Shown here piece by piece: positions 17,040 to 26,115 of a DNA stretch of 64,000 bases. Origin of the DNA: JAOUJD01 sp963726405 (GTDB taxonomy: Bacteria > Pseudomonadota > Gammaproteobacteria > Burkholderiales > Burkholderiaceae_F); the NCBI GenBank assembly GCA_963726405.1, contig CAVSCF010000005.1, positions 558,001-622,000 of the forward strand, in the 5' to 3' direction. The stretch's first letter is position 1, and each line of letters opens with the position of its first letter. Below the pieces are notes generated by a model that was not told where the DNA came from, made no database searches, and was given only the letters and a program-made list of their open reading frames with translations. The position numbers and the translations under genes are program-made.

Positions 17040-18989
17040 TCAGGCCGCCGCTTTCAGCGGGGTGTACACGCGGGCATCGCAGACCTTGAGCGTCGCGCTG
17101 ATCTTGCCCGTGCGGCCATCTTCGAACTTCACCTTCGTCTCGATGAACTGCTCCGAGCGGCCGCCGTACATCGCATCGACCAGCACGTCGTACTTGTCAT
17201 GGATGAAGCGGCGACGCACCTTGCGCGTCCTCGTCAGTTCGTCGTCGTCGGCGTCAAGTTCCTTGTGCAGCACGATGTAACGGTGGATCTGCGCGTTGGC
17301 GAGCTTCGGATCGCCGGCGAGATCGGCGTTCACCTTCTCGACCGCCTCACGCACGAGTTCCAGCACCTGGGGCTTGCCGGCCAGATCGGTGTAACCGGCG
17401 TAAGGCAGGTTGTTCCGCTCCGCCCAGTTGCCCACGGCCTCGTAGTCGATATTGAGGAACACGCACACCATGTCGCGCTGGTCTCCGAAGGCCACCGCTT
17501 CCTTGATCGTGGGGTAGAACTTCAGCTTGTTCTCGATGTACTTCGGGGCGAACAGCGTTCCGTCCGCCAGTTTGCCGACGTCCTTGGCGCGATCGATGAT
17601 CTTCAGGTGGCCTTCCTGGTCGAAGTAGCCGGCGTCCCCGGTATGGAACCAGCCTTCGTCGTCCTTGGCTTCGCGAGTCGCTTCGGGCGCCTTGTAATAC
17701 TCGCGGAACAGGCCGGGTGAGCGGATCAGGATCTCTCCGAGGTCCGTCAGCCGGATCTCGACGCCCTTCACCGGGGGGCCGACCGTGTCCGGTTTCACGC
17801 CGCCGTTGGGCTGGACACACACGAAGACCGAAGTCTCGGTCGAGCCATAAAGCTGCTTCAGGTTGATGCCGAGGGACCGGTAGAACGTGAACAGATCGGG
17901 GCCGATCGCCTCGCCGGCCGTGTAGGCCACGCGGATCCGGCTCATGCCCAATGCGTTGCGCAGTGGCGCGTAGACGAACCAGTCGCCGAGGAAATGAAGG
18001 AGGCGGTCGCCCAGCCCGACCGGCTGCCCGTCCAGCAGCTTGCCGCCGACCTTGCGCGCAACGCCCATGAAGTAATGGAACATCCGCCGCTTGACCGCGG
18101 AAGCGTCCTCCATGCGGATCATCACCTGCGTCAGCAGCGCTTCGAGCACGCGCGGCGGCGCGAAGTAGTAGGTCGGCCCGATCTCCCGCATGTCTGCGGT
18201 GACCGTGGCCGCGGACTCGGGGCAGTTCACCGTGAAGCCGCACACCATCCACTGCGTGTACGAAAAGATGTTCTGGCCGATCCATGCCATCGGCAGGTAG
18301 GCAAGGACTTCTTCCTTCGACGTCAGCGCTTCCATCTGGGCGCCCGCGTCGCCCGCAGCGATCAGGTTGTCGTAGCCGAGCACCACGCCCTTCGGGTTGC
18401 CGGTCGTCCCCGACGTGTAGAACATCGCGGCCACTTCGTTCGACTTGCCGAGTGCGATCTCGTCGTCGACGGCGGTCGGGCGCTCCTTGAGGTACGCCTG
18501 ACCCAGCGCGCGCATCTGCTCGTACGAGGCCAGACCCGGCTGGTTGTAGTGGCGCAGGCCCCGCGGGTCGTCATAGAAGATTCTCTTGATGTGCGCGACC
18601 TTCTCGCGGATCTCCAGCACCTTGTCGACCTGCTCCTGGTCTTCGACCATCGCGAAGCGGATCTCGGCGTTGTCGAACACGAAGGCCATCTCTGCGGCGA
18701 CCGCATCCTGGTACATCGGCACCGGGATGCCGCCCAGGCACTGCACCGCGCACATCGTGAAATAGAGACGAGGCCGGTTCTCGCCGATGATGGCGAGATG
18801 CTCGCCGCGCTTGAAGCCCGCCTGCAGCAGCCCGGCCGCGACTTCGCGGACTTCCTGGAGCATTTCCATCCAGCTCCAGCTCTGCCAGATGCCGAGGTCC
18901 TTCTCGCGAATCGCCGTCGCGCCGGGGCGAACCCGGGCGTGCTGCATGAGCAAGCGAGGAAATGTGTCAGCGGCGGTGCTCGCTGTCAC
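17040..18989 (-). CDS. AMP-binding acyl-CoA synthetase (long-chain/AMP-dependent ligase family)
   Basis: 649 residues from the GTG chosen here. The ATP-binding motif is YTSGTTGNPKGVVL; QLYGSTETSVFV, GWFHTGDAGYFD and DRAKDVGKLADG follow in the usual order, so the catalytic machinery is complete. It activates a carboxylic acid as an acyl-adenylate and transfers it to CoA. The GTG at 18989 is preferred to an ATG at 19013 because CAGGAGAC lies 6 bases before it. It is the first gene of the liv operon and is divergent from a Crp/Fnr regulator, which suggests activation of the imported acid. The exact substrate is unknown. Confidence 0.85.
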   Translation of the reverse strand: MTASTAADTFPRLLMQHARVRPGATAIREKDLGIWQSWSWMEMLQEVREVAAGLLQAGFKRGEHLAIIGENRPRLYFTMCAVQCLGGIPVPMYQDAVAAEMAFVFDNAEIRFAMVEDQEQVDKVLEIREKVAHIKRIFYDDPRGLRHYNQPGLASYEQMRALGQAYLKERPTAVDDEIALGKSNEVAAMFYTSGTTGNPKGVVLGYDNLIAAGDAGAQMEALTSKEEVLAYLPMAWIGQNIFSYTQWMVCGFTVNCPESAATVTADMREIGPTYYFAPPRVLEALLTQVMIRMEDASAVKRRMFHYFMGVARKVGGKLLDGQPVGLGDRLLHFLGDWFVYAPLRNALGMSRIRVAYTAGEAIGPDLFTFYRSLGINLKQLYGSTETSVFVCVQPNGGVKPDTVGPPVKGVEIRLTDLGEILIRSPGLFREYYKAPEATREAKDDEGWFHTGDAGYFDQEGHLKIIDRAKDVGKLADGTLFAPKYIENKLKFYPTIKEAVAFGDQRDMVCVFLNIDYEAVGNWAERNNLPYAGYTDLAGKPQVLELVREAVEKVNADLAGDPKLANAQIHRYIVLHKELDADDDELTRTRKVRRRFIHDKYDVLVDAMYGGRSEQFIETKVKFEDGRTGKISATLKVCDARVYTPLKAAA

Positions 18990-19102
18990 GGCTGTCTCCT
19001 GATTGCGCGGCATCCTGGCCGGTGCCCGCGTCTGTTGTTCGTTTAGCTTACCCCAGCCCATCGGGCCGTTCCGTTGCGCCCGGGCAAGGGAAGCCACGGT
19101 AC

Positions 19103-19117
19103 GGGGAGCGGCTCCCC
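19103..19117. promoter_or_regulatory. Palindrome between the ligase and Crp/Fnr gene
   Basis: GGGGAGC-G-GCTCCCC is a perfect 7-base inverted repeat, 44 bases before the regulator start and within the divergent promoter region. It could be an operator for either gene, but GC-rich palindromes are common at this composition. Confidence 0.3.
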
Positions 19118-19160
19118 GGCGCTGTCGCCCGGACGACAGTCTTGCGAGACAATCCTGCCC

Positions 19161-19850
19161 ATGTCCGAACAGGATCCGCCGCGACTTGACGACATGATGG
19201 CCGCCAGCGCCTGGTGGCGGGACATCACCGACAGCCAGCGCCGCCGAGTCATGGCGGAGGTGGAGGAGCGCCGGTACAGCGGCGGCAGCGTCGTCATGCG
19301 CAAGGGCGAGATGGTGGAAGCCTGGACCGGCGTGATCGAAGGCCTGATCAAGATCAACGTCGTCTCACAGACGGGCAAGAGCGCGACTTTCACCGGGATC
19401 GGGCCCGGCGGGTGGTTCGGCGAGGGCTCGCTGCTGAAGGACGAACCCCGCAAATACGACGTCGTCGCCCTGCGTGACAGCCGGATCGCGTGGATGCCGC
19501 GCGCGACGTTCGACTGGCTCCTCGGCTCGAGCATCCCGTTCAACCGCTTCCTGCTGATCCAGCTGAACGAGCGCCTGGGCCAGTTCATCGCGATGGTCGA
19601 ATACGAGCGCCTGCTCGAACCGGATGCACGCGTGGCGCGCTGCCTGGCCGAACTCTTCAACCCGCTGCTGTATCCGGGGCACCGTGAGGAACTCGAGATC
19701 TCCCAGGAGGAGATCGGCTATCTCTCGGGCGTTTCGCGCCAGCGGGTGAACCAGGCGCTGCAGGTGCTGAGCCGCGAGGGACTGCTCGACATCGAGTACG
19801 GCCTGATCCGCATCCGCGACCTCGCGCGACTTCGTCGCTACGGCAGCTAG
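19161..19850 (+). CDS. Crp/Fnr family transcriptional regulator
   Basis: 229 residues. An N-terminal cyclic-nucleotide-like beta-roll (about 25-140, with FTGIGPGGWFGEGSLLKDEPRKYDVVAL) is followed by a long dimer helix and a winged helix-turn-helix (about 170-220, LEISQEEIGYLSGVSRQRVNQALQVLSREGLL). There are no Fnr-type cysteines at the N-terminus, so it is unlikely to carry an iron-sulfur cluster. It is divergent from the liv/acyl-CoA ligase operon and may control it. The ligand is unknown. Confidence 0.85.
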   Translation: MSEQDPPRLDDMMAASAWWRDITDSQRRRVMAEVEERRYSGGSVVMRKGEMVEAWTGVIEGLIKINVVSQTGKSATFTGIGPGGWFGEGSLLKDEPRKYDVVALRDSRIAWMPRATFDWLLGSSIPFNRFLLIQLNERLGQFIAMVEYERLLEPDARVARCLAELFNPLLYPGHREELEISQEEIGYLSGVSRQRVNQALQVLSREGLLDIEYGLIRIRDLARLRRYGS

Positions 19851-19858
19851 AGGCGCCT

Positions 19859-20344
19859 GTGTTCGACGCCGGCGCCTGGGAAGTGGCAAGTTACGTGGTC
19901 ACCGTGATCGGCCTGCCGCTCGCGATCGCCGTCTTCCTCTTCGAGCAGCGCCGCGAACGCCGGAACGAGGAAGACGAGGTGTATCAGCTCCTGTCGGACG
20001 CCTACAACGATTTCCTGCGCGTGGTGATCGACAATCCGGACCTGCGCCTGCGGAGCCTGACGGCGACGCCGGACCTTTCGGCCGAGCAGCAGGAACGCAT
20101 GCTCGCGGTCTTCGACATGCTCATCTCGCTGCTCGAGCGCGCCTACCTGACGGCCCACAGCGACGACATGACCGCCGCGCAGCGGCGCCGCTGGAACTCC
20201 TGGGAGGACTTCATGCGCGAATGGGTCCGGCGCGACGACTTCTACTACCGTCTGCCGCAGCTCCTGAAGGGCGAGGATCCCGAGTTCGCCGGCTATCTGC
20301 GGCGGCTGGCCGAGGAAGAGCGCGGGGCGGCGCTGCCGCACTGA
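19859..20344 (+). CDS. Membrane-anchored hypothetical protein
   Basis: 161 residues. One N-terminal hydrophobic helix (about 8-28, VASYVVTVIGLPLAIAVFLF) is followed by a charged, mostly helical cytoplasmic domain rich in Glu/Arg (FEQRRERRNEEDEVYQLLSDAYNDFLRVV). It resembles small inner-membrane proteins with a soluble helical tail. GTG start is 8 bases after the regulator stop, so the two are probably co-transcribed. No function is assigned. Confidence 0.6.
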   Translation: MFDAGAWEVASYVVTVIGLPLAIAVFLFEQRRERRNEEDEVYQLLSDAYNDFLRVVIDNPDLRLRSLTATPDLSAEQQERMLAVFDMLISLLERAYLTAHSDDMTAAQRRRWNSWEDFMREWVRRDDFYYRLPQLLKGEDPEFAGYLRRLAEEERGAALPH

Positions 20345-20373
20345 AACGTCGAGGGCGCGTCGCCCCGACCGGA

Positions 20374-22659
20374 TCAGCCCGGCTGAGCCAGCGTCCTGAG
20401 CGTTCCGTGCGGCGTCACGCGTCGCTCGCCCACGCGATGGATGGTCGCGCGCGATGCCGCGCCGCGCGCCATCGTCCAGCTCGGGTGCACCGGCGCCGAA
20501 CGTACCGCCCGGTACAGCGCCGCGAGTGCGTCCTTGTCTCCCAGCACGGCGAGCCGCTCCGCGGGCGTCAGCGCCTCGGGCCCGGCCAGCAGGGCGCGTT
20601 CGATCCGCTCCTGCCGGTGCGCGACGGCCAGCTGCGTGCGGCGGCGGGCTCCGCGCTGAACGACGAGGAACAGCTCCGGATCGAGCACCGCGTCCGCGAA
20701 GCGTGGCTGAGGCCTTCCCATGCCGCCGTACTGCTCGGTGGCGACCACTTCGAGAGTGGGCGCGGTTTCATCCGGCGTCATGAAAAGCCCGGCCCTGCGT
20801 GCGCCGATGCCGAGCGACGTGCGGCTCATCAGTACGGACAGGGGCGCCGCGAGCAGGAGGCCCGTCGCTACCGGCGCAATCCACAGCAGGAACTCGGGCG
20901 CCTGCCACGCGACCAGCGCTACCCAAACGGCCCCAATCGCGGTCTGCCCGCCATGGCGTTCGATGGCCTCGGGCAGCGAGGTCGATGCGTCGTCCCGCTT
21001 CGGCGATTTCCACTGGATTGCCCAACCGGCCAGCGCGGCCAGGACGAACTGGGTGTGGAACAACATTCGGATCGGCGCCAGCAAGGCGCTCACGACGACT
21101 TCCAGGACCACGCTCGCCATGAGCCGTAGCGGGCCACCGAAGGCCTGCGCGTCCCGGACCCCGGCGACCAGGGCCGCGAGCAGCTTGGGCACAAAAAGCA
21201 TGGAAGCGACCGCCGCGAACAGCGCGAGCGCGTCCTCCGGATTCCAGGAAGGCCACAGCGGAAAGAGCTGGTGCGGAATCACGAAGTACTGGGGCGCGGC
21301 GTTGGCGTGGGCGACCAGCAGCCAGGTGGACAGCGCCAGGAAGCCCGCCCACAGAGGCGCGGACAGGTACGCGAGTGCGCCGGTGAGGAACACGGTGCGG
21401 TGCACCGGGTGCATGCCGGGCGCGAACATCAGGCGCGCATTCATCAGGTTGCCATGGCACCAGCGGCGGTCGCGGCCGACCTCCTCGATCAGGTTCGACG
21501 GCATCTCCTCGTAGCTGCCCGGCAGGTCGTACGCGATCCACACGCCGTAGCCCGCCCGCCGCATCAGGGCCGCCTCGACGAAGTCGTGCGACATGATTTC
21601 ACCCGACAGCGCACCGCGGCCAGGCAGGGGCGCGAGGACGCAGTGCTTCATGAAGGGCTCGACCCGGATGATGGCGTTGTGCCCCCAGTAATGCGATTCG
21701 CCGAGTTGCCAGTAGTGCAGGCCCGCCGTGAACAGCGGCCCGTAGACCTGGTTGGCGAACTGCTGGATGCGGGCATGCAACGTGTCGCGACCGACCGCGC
21801 AGGGTGCCGTCTGGATGATTCCCGCGTCGGGCCGCGCTTCCATCAGGCGCACCAGGGTGGCCAGGCACTGACCGCTCATCACGCTGTCCGCGTCCAGCAC
21901 CACCATGTAGCGATACAGCGCGCCCCAGCGGCGGCAGAAGTCGTCGATGTTCCCGCTCTTGCGCTTCACGCGGCGTTCACGGCGGCGATAGAACAGCTGC
22001 ACGTCGATGCTCAACTGGTCGTTCAACGTCTCGCGCAGCGCGTTCCAGGCGTCGAGTTCGGCCACGCAGGTGTCCGGCTCGTTGCTGTCCGACAGGATGA
22101 AGAAGTCGAAACTGGCAAGTGCATCCGCTCGGGCCACCGACTCGATGGTTGCGCGCAGGCCCGCGAAGACGCGCTTCACGTCCTCGTTGCAGATCGGCAT
22201 CACGACCGCGGTCCGTGCAGCCGCGGGCAAGGCGCCGGGCTCGACCGCCGTGCGCGAAATCAGGTGCCGGTCGCCGCCCCGGAGAAGCACGACGAATCCC
22301 ATCATCGCCGTCCAGAAGCCCGCGGCGAGCCAGCAGGACAGGATGGCGAACACCGCGAGCAGCGCCATCTCCGGCAGCGAGGACGCTTCCTGTGGCAGGA
22401 GGCCGCTCATCACGTACGTCGCGTAGATCGCCGGCGCAAGCGACAGCGCGAGCAACACGAAGCGTCGGCGCTGGCCAGCGCCCCGCGCGGGACCATCCAC
22501 GTCGGGCGGACCCGGCTCGGCACGGAAGAGCCAGTTCAGCAACGAAAGCCCGCGCCATGGCCTGGCTGCCATCGGCGTGCGACGGACCGGCGGCGCCAGG
22601 GGCACGTCCTCGCGCCCGGGCGTCGGCGTGTTCACTGGGGTGGGACGATGTAGCTCCAT
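20374..22659 (-). CDS. opgH: OpgH, osmoregulated periplasmic glucan glucosyltransferase
   Basis: 761 residues. It is an inner-membrane family GT2 glucosyltransferase that polymerises UDP-glucose into the beta-1,2 glucan backbone. Signals are paired N-terminal membrane helices, the catalytic domain with VVMPICNED, ILSDSNEPD, the DxD-like VLDADSVM, SHDFVEAALMR and the RRRW-type motif as GRDRRWCHGN, then further C-terminal membrane segments. ATG at 22659 overlaps the opgG stop by 28 bases; a GTG at 22635, overlapping the stop by 2 bases, is an alternative start. It follows opgG in the usual opgGH order. OpgH can also moderate cell size in E. coli; that role is not shown here. Confidence 0.9.
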   Translation of the reverse strand: MELHRPTPVNTPTPGREDVPLAPPVRRTPMAARPWRGLSLLNWLFRAEPGPPDVDGPARGAGQRRRFVLLALSLAPAIYATYVMSGLLPQEASSLPEMALLAVFAILSCWLAAGFWTAMMGFVVLLRGGDRHLISRTAVEPGALPAAARTAVVMPICNEDVKRVFAGLRATIESVARADALASFDFFILSDSNEPDTCVAELDAWNALRETLNDQLSIDVQLFYRRRERRVKRKSGNIDDFCRRWGALYRYMVVLDADSVMSGQCLATLVRLMEARPDAGIIQTAPCAVGRDTLHARIQQFANQVYGPLFTAGLHYWQLGESHYWGHNAIIRVEPFMKHCVLAPLPGRGALSGEIMSHDFVEAALMRRAGYGVWIAYDLPGSYEEMPSNLIEEVGRDRRWCHGNLMNARLMFAPGMHPVHRTVFLTGALAYLSAPLWAGFLALSTWLLVAHANAAPQYFVIPHQLFPLWPSWNPEDALALFAAVASMLFVPKLLAALVAGVRDAQAFGGPLRLMASVVLEVVVSALLAPIRMLFHTQFVLAALAGWAIQWKSPKRDDASTSLPEAIERHGGQTAIGAVWVALVAWQAPEFLLWIAPVATGLLLAAPLSVLMSRTSLGIGARRAGLFMTPDETAPTLEVVATEQYGGMGRPQPRFADAVLDPELFLVVQRGARRRTQLAVAHRQERIERALLAGPEALTPAERLAVLGDKDALAALYRAVRSAPVHPSWTMARGAASRATIHRVGERRVTPHGTLRTLAQPG

Positions 22660-24161
22660 GTCTCGCTCAATGCCTCGTTGCCGCGGCGCAGGTGCGCGCG
22701 CAATTCCATCGGTTTGTCCTTGTCGGTCCGCTTCGCCTGGACCACCATCCGCCAGCCGCCCCGCACTTCGTTCGGGTGCACAACGAGCAACTGGCGCACC
22801 CCGTTCGTCACCGAGAGGTCGGCGTCGACGTCGGTCCCGGGCGCCAGTTGCGCGAGTGCCGGTCCCTCGAAGTCGACGTTGAACTTGACGACGTCCTCCG
22901 GCAGCGGCTGGTACCCGCGGCCGCGGCGCGATTGCACGGTCCACGCCGTCGGCGGCCGGCGATCGGTGCTGCGCAGCGCCAGCAGCCGGTACGAATATGC
23001 AAGCGAGGCTCCCGGCTTCGGCGTTTCGGCCGGTACCCAGTACGCGACGATGTTGTCGTGCGTCTCGTCCGGCGTCGGAATCTGAACCAGTTCGACACGC
23101 CCCGGACCCCAGTTCGACGTCGGCTCGACCCACAGGCTGGGCCTGAGCTCATAGCGCGCCTCGAGATCCTCGTAGTTCGCAAACGCCCTGTCCCGCTGCA
23201 TCAAGCCGAATCCGCGTACGACCGGCACCGTGAACGAGGTCGTCAGCAGCCGCTTCGGGTTCACCAGCGGGCGCCAGATCCATTCCCCGTTCGCCGACGC
23301 GATCGACAGCCCGTCCGAGTCATGGACCTCCGGACGAAAGCCGTCGCCATTGCCCGGCTGGTTGTCGCCGTAGAGGTACATGGAGGTCAGCGGAGCGATC
23401 CCGAGCTTGCCCACCGGTTCCCGGAAATAGAGCCGGGACTGGACCTCGGTCACCGTTTCCTCGCCCGGCCGAAGGACGAAGCGATAAGCCCCGGTGACCC
23501 GGCGGGAATCGAGCAGCGCGTACAGGACCAGGTGCCGGGCGCCGCGCGCCGGCTTCTCGATCCAGAACTGCTCGAAGCGCGGGAACTCCTCGCCGCCCCG
23601 CTCGGCCGTGTCGAGAGCGAGGCCACGCGCCGACGCGCCGTACCGCTGGCCCTTGCCGAGCACGCGGAAATAGCTCGCGCCGAGGAAGACCGCGAGTTCG
23701 TCCTTGTACCGAGGTGTGTTGAGGGGATAGTGGATGCGGAATCCGGCGAAGCCGAGCTTCTGCAACTGCGCGGGGTCGAGCTTGTTCGCCCCGTAGTTGA
23801 AGCTGTTCGGATCGAACACGACCTCGCGCACCTCGTTGCCGACGATCTCGTGCACCCGGACCGGCTGATCGAAGTAGCCGCCCAGGTGGAAGAACTGGAC
23901 CTCGAAGGGCAGCTTGTCGGCGCGCCACAGCGCCCGGTCCGGATTGAAGCGGATATCGCGCGTCTGGTCGTAGCTCAGGTCCTTCAACGCCTTGGGCAGG
24001 GTGAAGGCGGCTTTCGGCTGCGGGCGTGACGCAAGGTCCTTGGCGATACGGTCGACGTCCTCCAGGCCGAACGCCGCCGCGCTCCTGACGGAAACGAGGA
24101 GCGCGATGGCAAGGATCGGAAGAAAGCGGGGAGTCGGGAGCAATCGGGACACGAGGGCCAT
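22632..24161 (-). CDS. opgG: OpgG, periplasmic glucan biosynthesis protein
   Basis: 509 residues with a signal peptide ending near VRSAAAFG (about residue 25). It has the MdoG-family sequence SYDQTRDIRFNPDRALWR, FQVFHLGGYFDQPV-like FFHLGGYFDQPVRVHE, SYFRVLGKGQRYGASARGLALDT and YLYGDNQPGN. In E. coli OpgG and OpgH make the glucan backbone and OpgG shapes branching. It overlaps opgH in one operon. The ATG lies after an AAGAAG ribosome-binding site. The preceding 190 bases (24162-24351) hold no gene and presumably the promoter. Confidence 0.93.
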   Translation of the reverse strand: MALVSRLLPTPRFLPILAIALLVSVRSAAAFGLEDVDRIAKDLASRPQPKAAFTLPKALKDLSYDQTRDIRFNPDRALWRADKLPFEVQFFHLGGYFDQPVRVHEIVGNEVREVVFDPNSFNYGANKLDPAQLQKLGFAGFRIHYPLNTPRYKDELAVFLGASYFRVLGKGQRYGASARGLALDTAERGGEEFPRFEQFWIEKPARGARHLVLYALLDSRRVTGAYRFVLRPGEETVTEVQSRLYFREPVGKLGIAPLTSMYLYGDNQPGNGDGFRPEVHDSDGLSIASANGEWIWRPLVNPKRLLTTSFTVPVVRGFGLMQRDRAFANYEDLEARYELRPSLWVEPTSNWGPGRVELVQIPTPDETHDNIVAYWVPAETPKPGASLAYSYRLLALRSTDRRPPTAWTVQSRRGRGYQPLPEDVVKFNVDFEGPALAQLAPGTDVDADLSVTNGVRQLLVVHPNEVRGGWRMVVQAKRTDKDKPMELRAHLRRGNEALSETWSYIVPPQ

Positions 24162-24351
24162 TTCGGTTCTTCTTGGGGCATGGGCTATAACGGCGCACCC
24201 GCATTTTCGTGCACCGCAGCAAAAACGGTGCCACGGCTTGGGAAATTCCCTAGAGGGCCCTGTCGACAGTACGCACCAGATGAGTGCGATCCAGTCTTTG
24301 GCATCGGACGGCGGTCTGTGAAGCAGGTTTCCTGCGTGCCAAGATGCCTGC

Positions 24352-25206
24352 ATGCGCACGGTTCTTCTTCCCGACGGCCAACGGGTGCCGGGTCTCGGCC
24401 TTGGCACGTGGCGCATGGGCGAGGCCCAGGCGACCCATCGGGACGACCTCAAGGCGGTGAGACGTGCCCTGGACCTCGGCTACCGCCTGATCGACACCGC
24501 GGAGATGTATGGCGACGGCGGCGCCGAACGGGTGGTCGGCGACGCGATGGAAGCGGCATTCCGGCGCGGGGCCGTGCGGCGCGAGGACCTCTTCCTCGTC
24601 ACCAAAGTCGTTCCGGCGAACGCCAGCCGCACGGGCACCGTGGCCGCGTGCGAGCGCAGCCTGCAGCGCCTTCGTATCGGGTACATCGACCTTTACCTCC
24701 TGCATTGGCGCGGCGGCCACCCGCTGGCCGGAACCGTCGCGGCGTTCGAGTCGCTGCGCGAACGCGGGCTCATTCGCGCCTGGGGCGTCAGCAACTTCGA
24801 CGTTGCCGACATGGATGAACTCTCCGCCGTGGATGGCGGGCAGCACTGCGCCGTCAACCAGGTCTATTACTCCGCGAGCGAGCGGGGGATCGAATTCGAC
24901 CTGCTGCCCGCGCATCGCAGGCGCGGCGTGGCGACGATGGCCTACTGCCCGATCGACCAGGGCGCCCTCGCCGGGGATGCGACCTTCGCCGAGATCGGGA
25001 AGCGACACGGCGTGAGCGCAGCGCAAGCGGCCCTTGCGTGGGTGCTGCGGCAACCGGACGTCATCGCGATCCCGAAGGCGAGCCGCGAACGGCACCTACG
25101 CGAGAACCTCGGCGCGGCGGACATCACCCTGACTGAACGCGACCTCGCGACCGTCGATGCGGCGTTTCCCCCGCCATCGCGCAAGCACCCATTGACGATG
25201 ACCTGA
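24352..25206 (+). CDS. Aldo/keto reductase
   Basis: 284 residues, a cytosolic (beta/alpha)8 NADPH oxidoreductase. The catalytic tetrad can be read: Asp48 and Tyr53 (DTAEMYGD), Lys85 (LVTKVV) and His118 (YLLHW). The C-terminal cofactor-binding motif is IAIPKASRERHLREN. The length is typical. It starts 190 bases from opgG in divergent orientation and is followed by a VOC protein 84 bases away. Substrate unknown. Confidence 0.88.
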   Translation: MRTVLLPDGQRVPGLGLGTWRMGEAQATHRDDLKAVRRALDLGYRLIDTAEMYGDGGAERVVGDAMEAAFRRGAVRREDLFLVTKVVPANASRTGTVAACERSLQRLRIGYIDLYLLHWRGGHPLAGTVAAFESLRERGLIRAWGVSNFDVADMDELSAVDGGQHCAVNQVYYSASERGIEFDLLPAHRRRGVATMAYCPIDQGALAGDATFAEIGKRHGVSAAQAALAWVLRQPDVIAIPKASRERHLRENLGAADITLTERDLATVDAAFPPPSRKHPLTMT

Positions 25207-25290
25207 ACGCGGGAACCACCGCCGCAGCGGCGGGCAACCGGAGGCACGCCCTCTGCCACAATTCGAGTCTCCGTTCGTTGTAGCCGCGCC

Positions 25291-25704
25291 ATGCATCCCT
25301 TCCACCTCGCCTTCCCCGTCTCCTCGCTCGAATCGGCACGCAAGTTCTACGGCGGGCTGCTCGGCTGTCCCGAAGGGCGGTGCTCGGACGCCTGGATCGA
25401 TTTCAACCTGTACGGGCATCAGATCGTTGCGCACCTCGCCCCGGATGAAGTCGGGCATCGGCGCACCAGCGAGGTGGATGGCGACGCCGTGCCGGTACGG
25501 CACTTCGGTGTCGTGCTGTCGATGGAGGAGTGGGAGACCCTGGCACGCCGACTGCGCGAACAGGGGACGCAATTCATCATCGAGCCGCACATCCGCTTCA
25601 AGGGAGAAGTCGGCGAGCAGGCCACGATGTTCTTCCTCGACCCCAGCGGGAACGCGCTCGAGTTCAAGGCGTTCGCGGACCCGTCGCGCCTGTTCGCCAA
25701 GTAG
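25291..25704 (+). CDS. VOC (glyoxalase/bleomycin-resistance) superfamily protein
   Basis: 137 residues made of the paired beta-alpha-beta-beta-beta units of the VOC fold: HPFHLAFPVSSLESARKFYGGLLG at the start and the metal-binding tail MFFLDPSGNALEFKAF. The His, His and Glu ligand positions (His5, a central His in VRHFGVVL and Glu in LEFK) are present, so metal binding is likely. Possible functions include dioxygenase, glyoxalase or isomerase; none is supported further. Confidence 0.82.
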   Translation: MHPFHLAFPVSSLESARKFYGGLLGCPEGRCSDAWIDFNLYGHQIVAHLAPDEVGHRRTSEVDGDAVPVRHFGVVLSMEEWETLARRLREQGTQFIIEPHIRFKGEVGEQATMFFLDPSGNALEFKAFADPSRLFAK

Positions 25705-25740
25705 GCCTGGCTGCTTCCGGTGCGGCCCTGAACGGTCGCC

Positions 25741-26016
25741 TCACCGGTCCTTCACTCCGCGCAGGTCGCCTCCGTGCGCGTCGGCCTCGACGTCGCCCGA
25801 TTCGCGCGCCTGCTGTTCGGCGCTCTTTGAGGATGGACGTTCGAGCCCGCGTCGGGTCCGCTTCTGCAGTTCGTCGATCCGCCGCGACGCCTCGGCCTTG
25901 GTAAGTCGGTCCTCGAACGGCACCTTCGCCGCTTCGGAAAGCGTCTTCAGGTAGGAGCACTGCGCTCCGGTCATCGGTTCGTCACCGGTCGTCCAGTCCT
26001 CCGGGCGCTTCTCCAT
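25741..26016 (-). CDS. DUF3072 family protein
   Basis: 91 residues with the conserved EDWTTGDEPMTGAQCSYLKTLSEAA segment of DUF3072 near the N-terminus and a charged, low-complexity C-terminus. Function unknown; the family is common in proteobacteria and actinobacteria. An in-frame-minus-one ATG at 26059 opens a MTDKRTPDAG stretch that resembles the usual N-terminus, and a single extra base between would join the two; this may be another indel like those elsewhere in the window. Confidence 0.7.
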   Translation of the reverse strand: MEKRPEDWTTGDEPMTGAQCSYLKTLSEAAKVPFEDRLTKAEASRRIDELQKRTRRGLERPSSKSAEQQARESGDVEADAHGGDLRGVKDR

Positions 26017-26115
26017 GTTGCCCTGGTCGGCCTGCGTCCGGGGTGCGTTTGTCGGTCATCGTGGAGGCTTGCAATCAAAGCGCGGATCGACGCAAACGGC
26101 GTGCCCGACGGACGT

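Noticed and set aside
20374..23133. A 919-residue OpgH
   Set aside because: The first part is antiphase sequence of opgG; the OpgH-like sequence starts near 22659.
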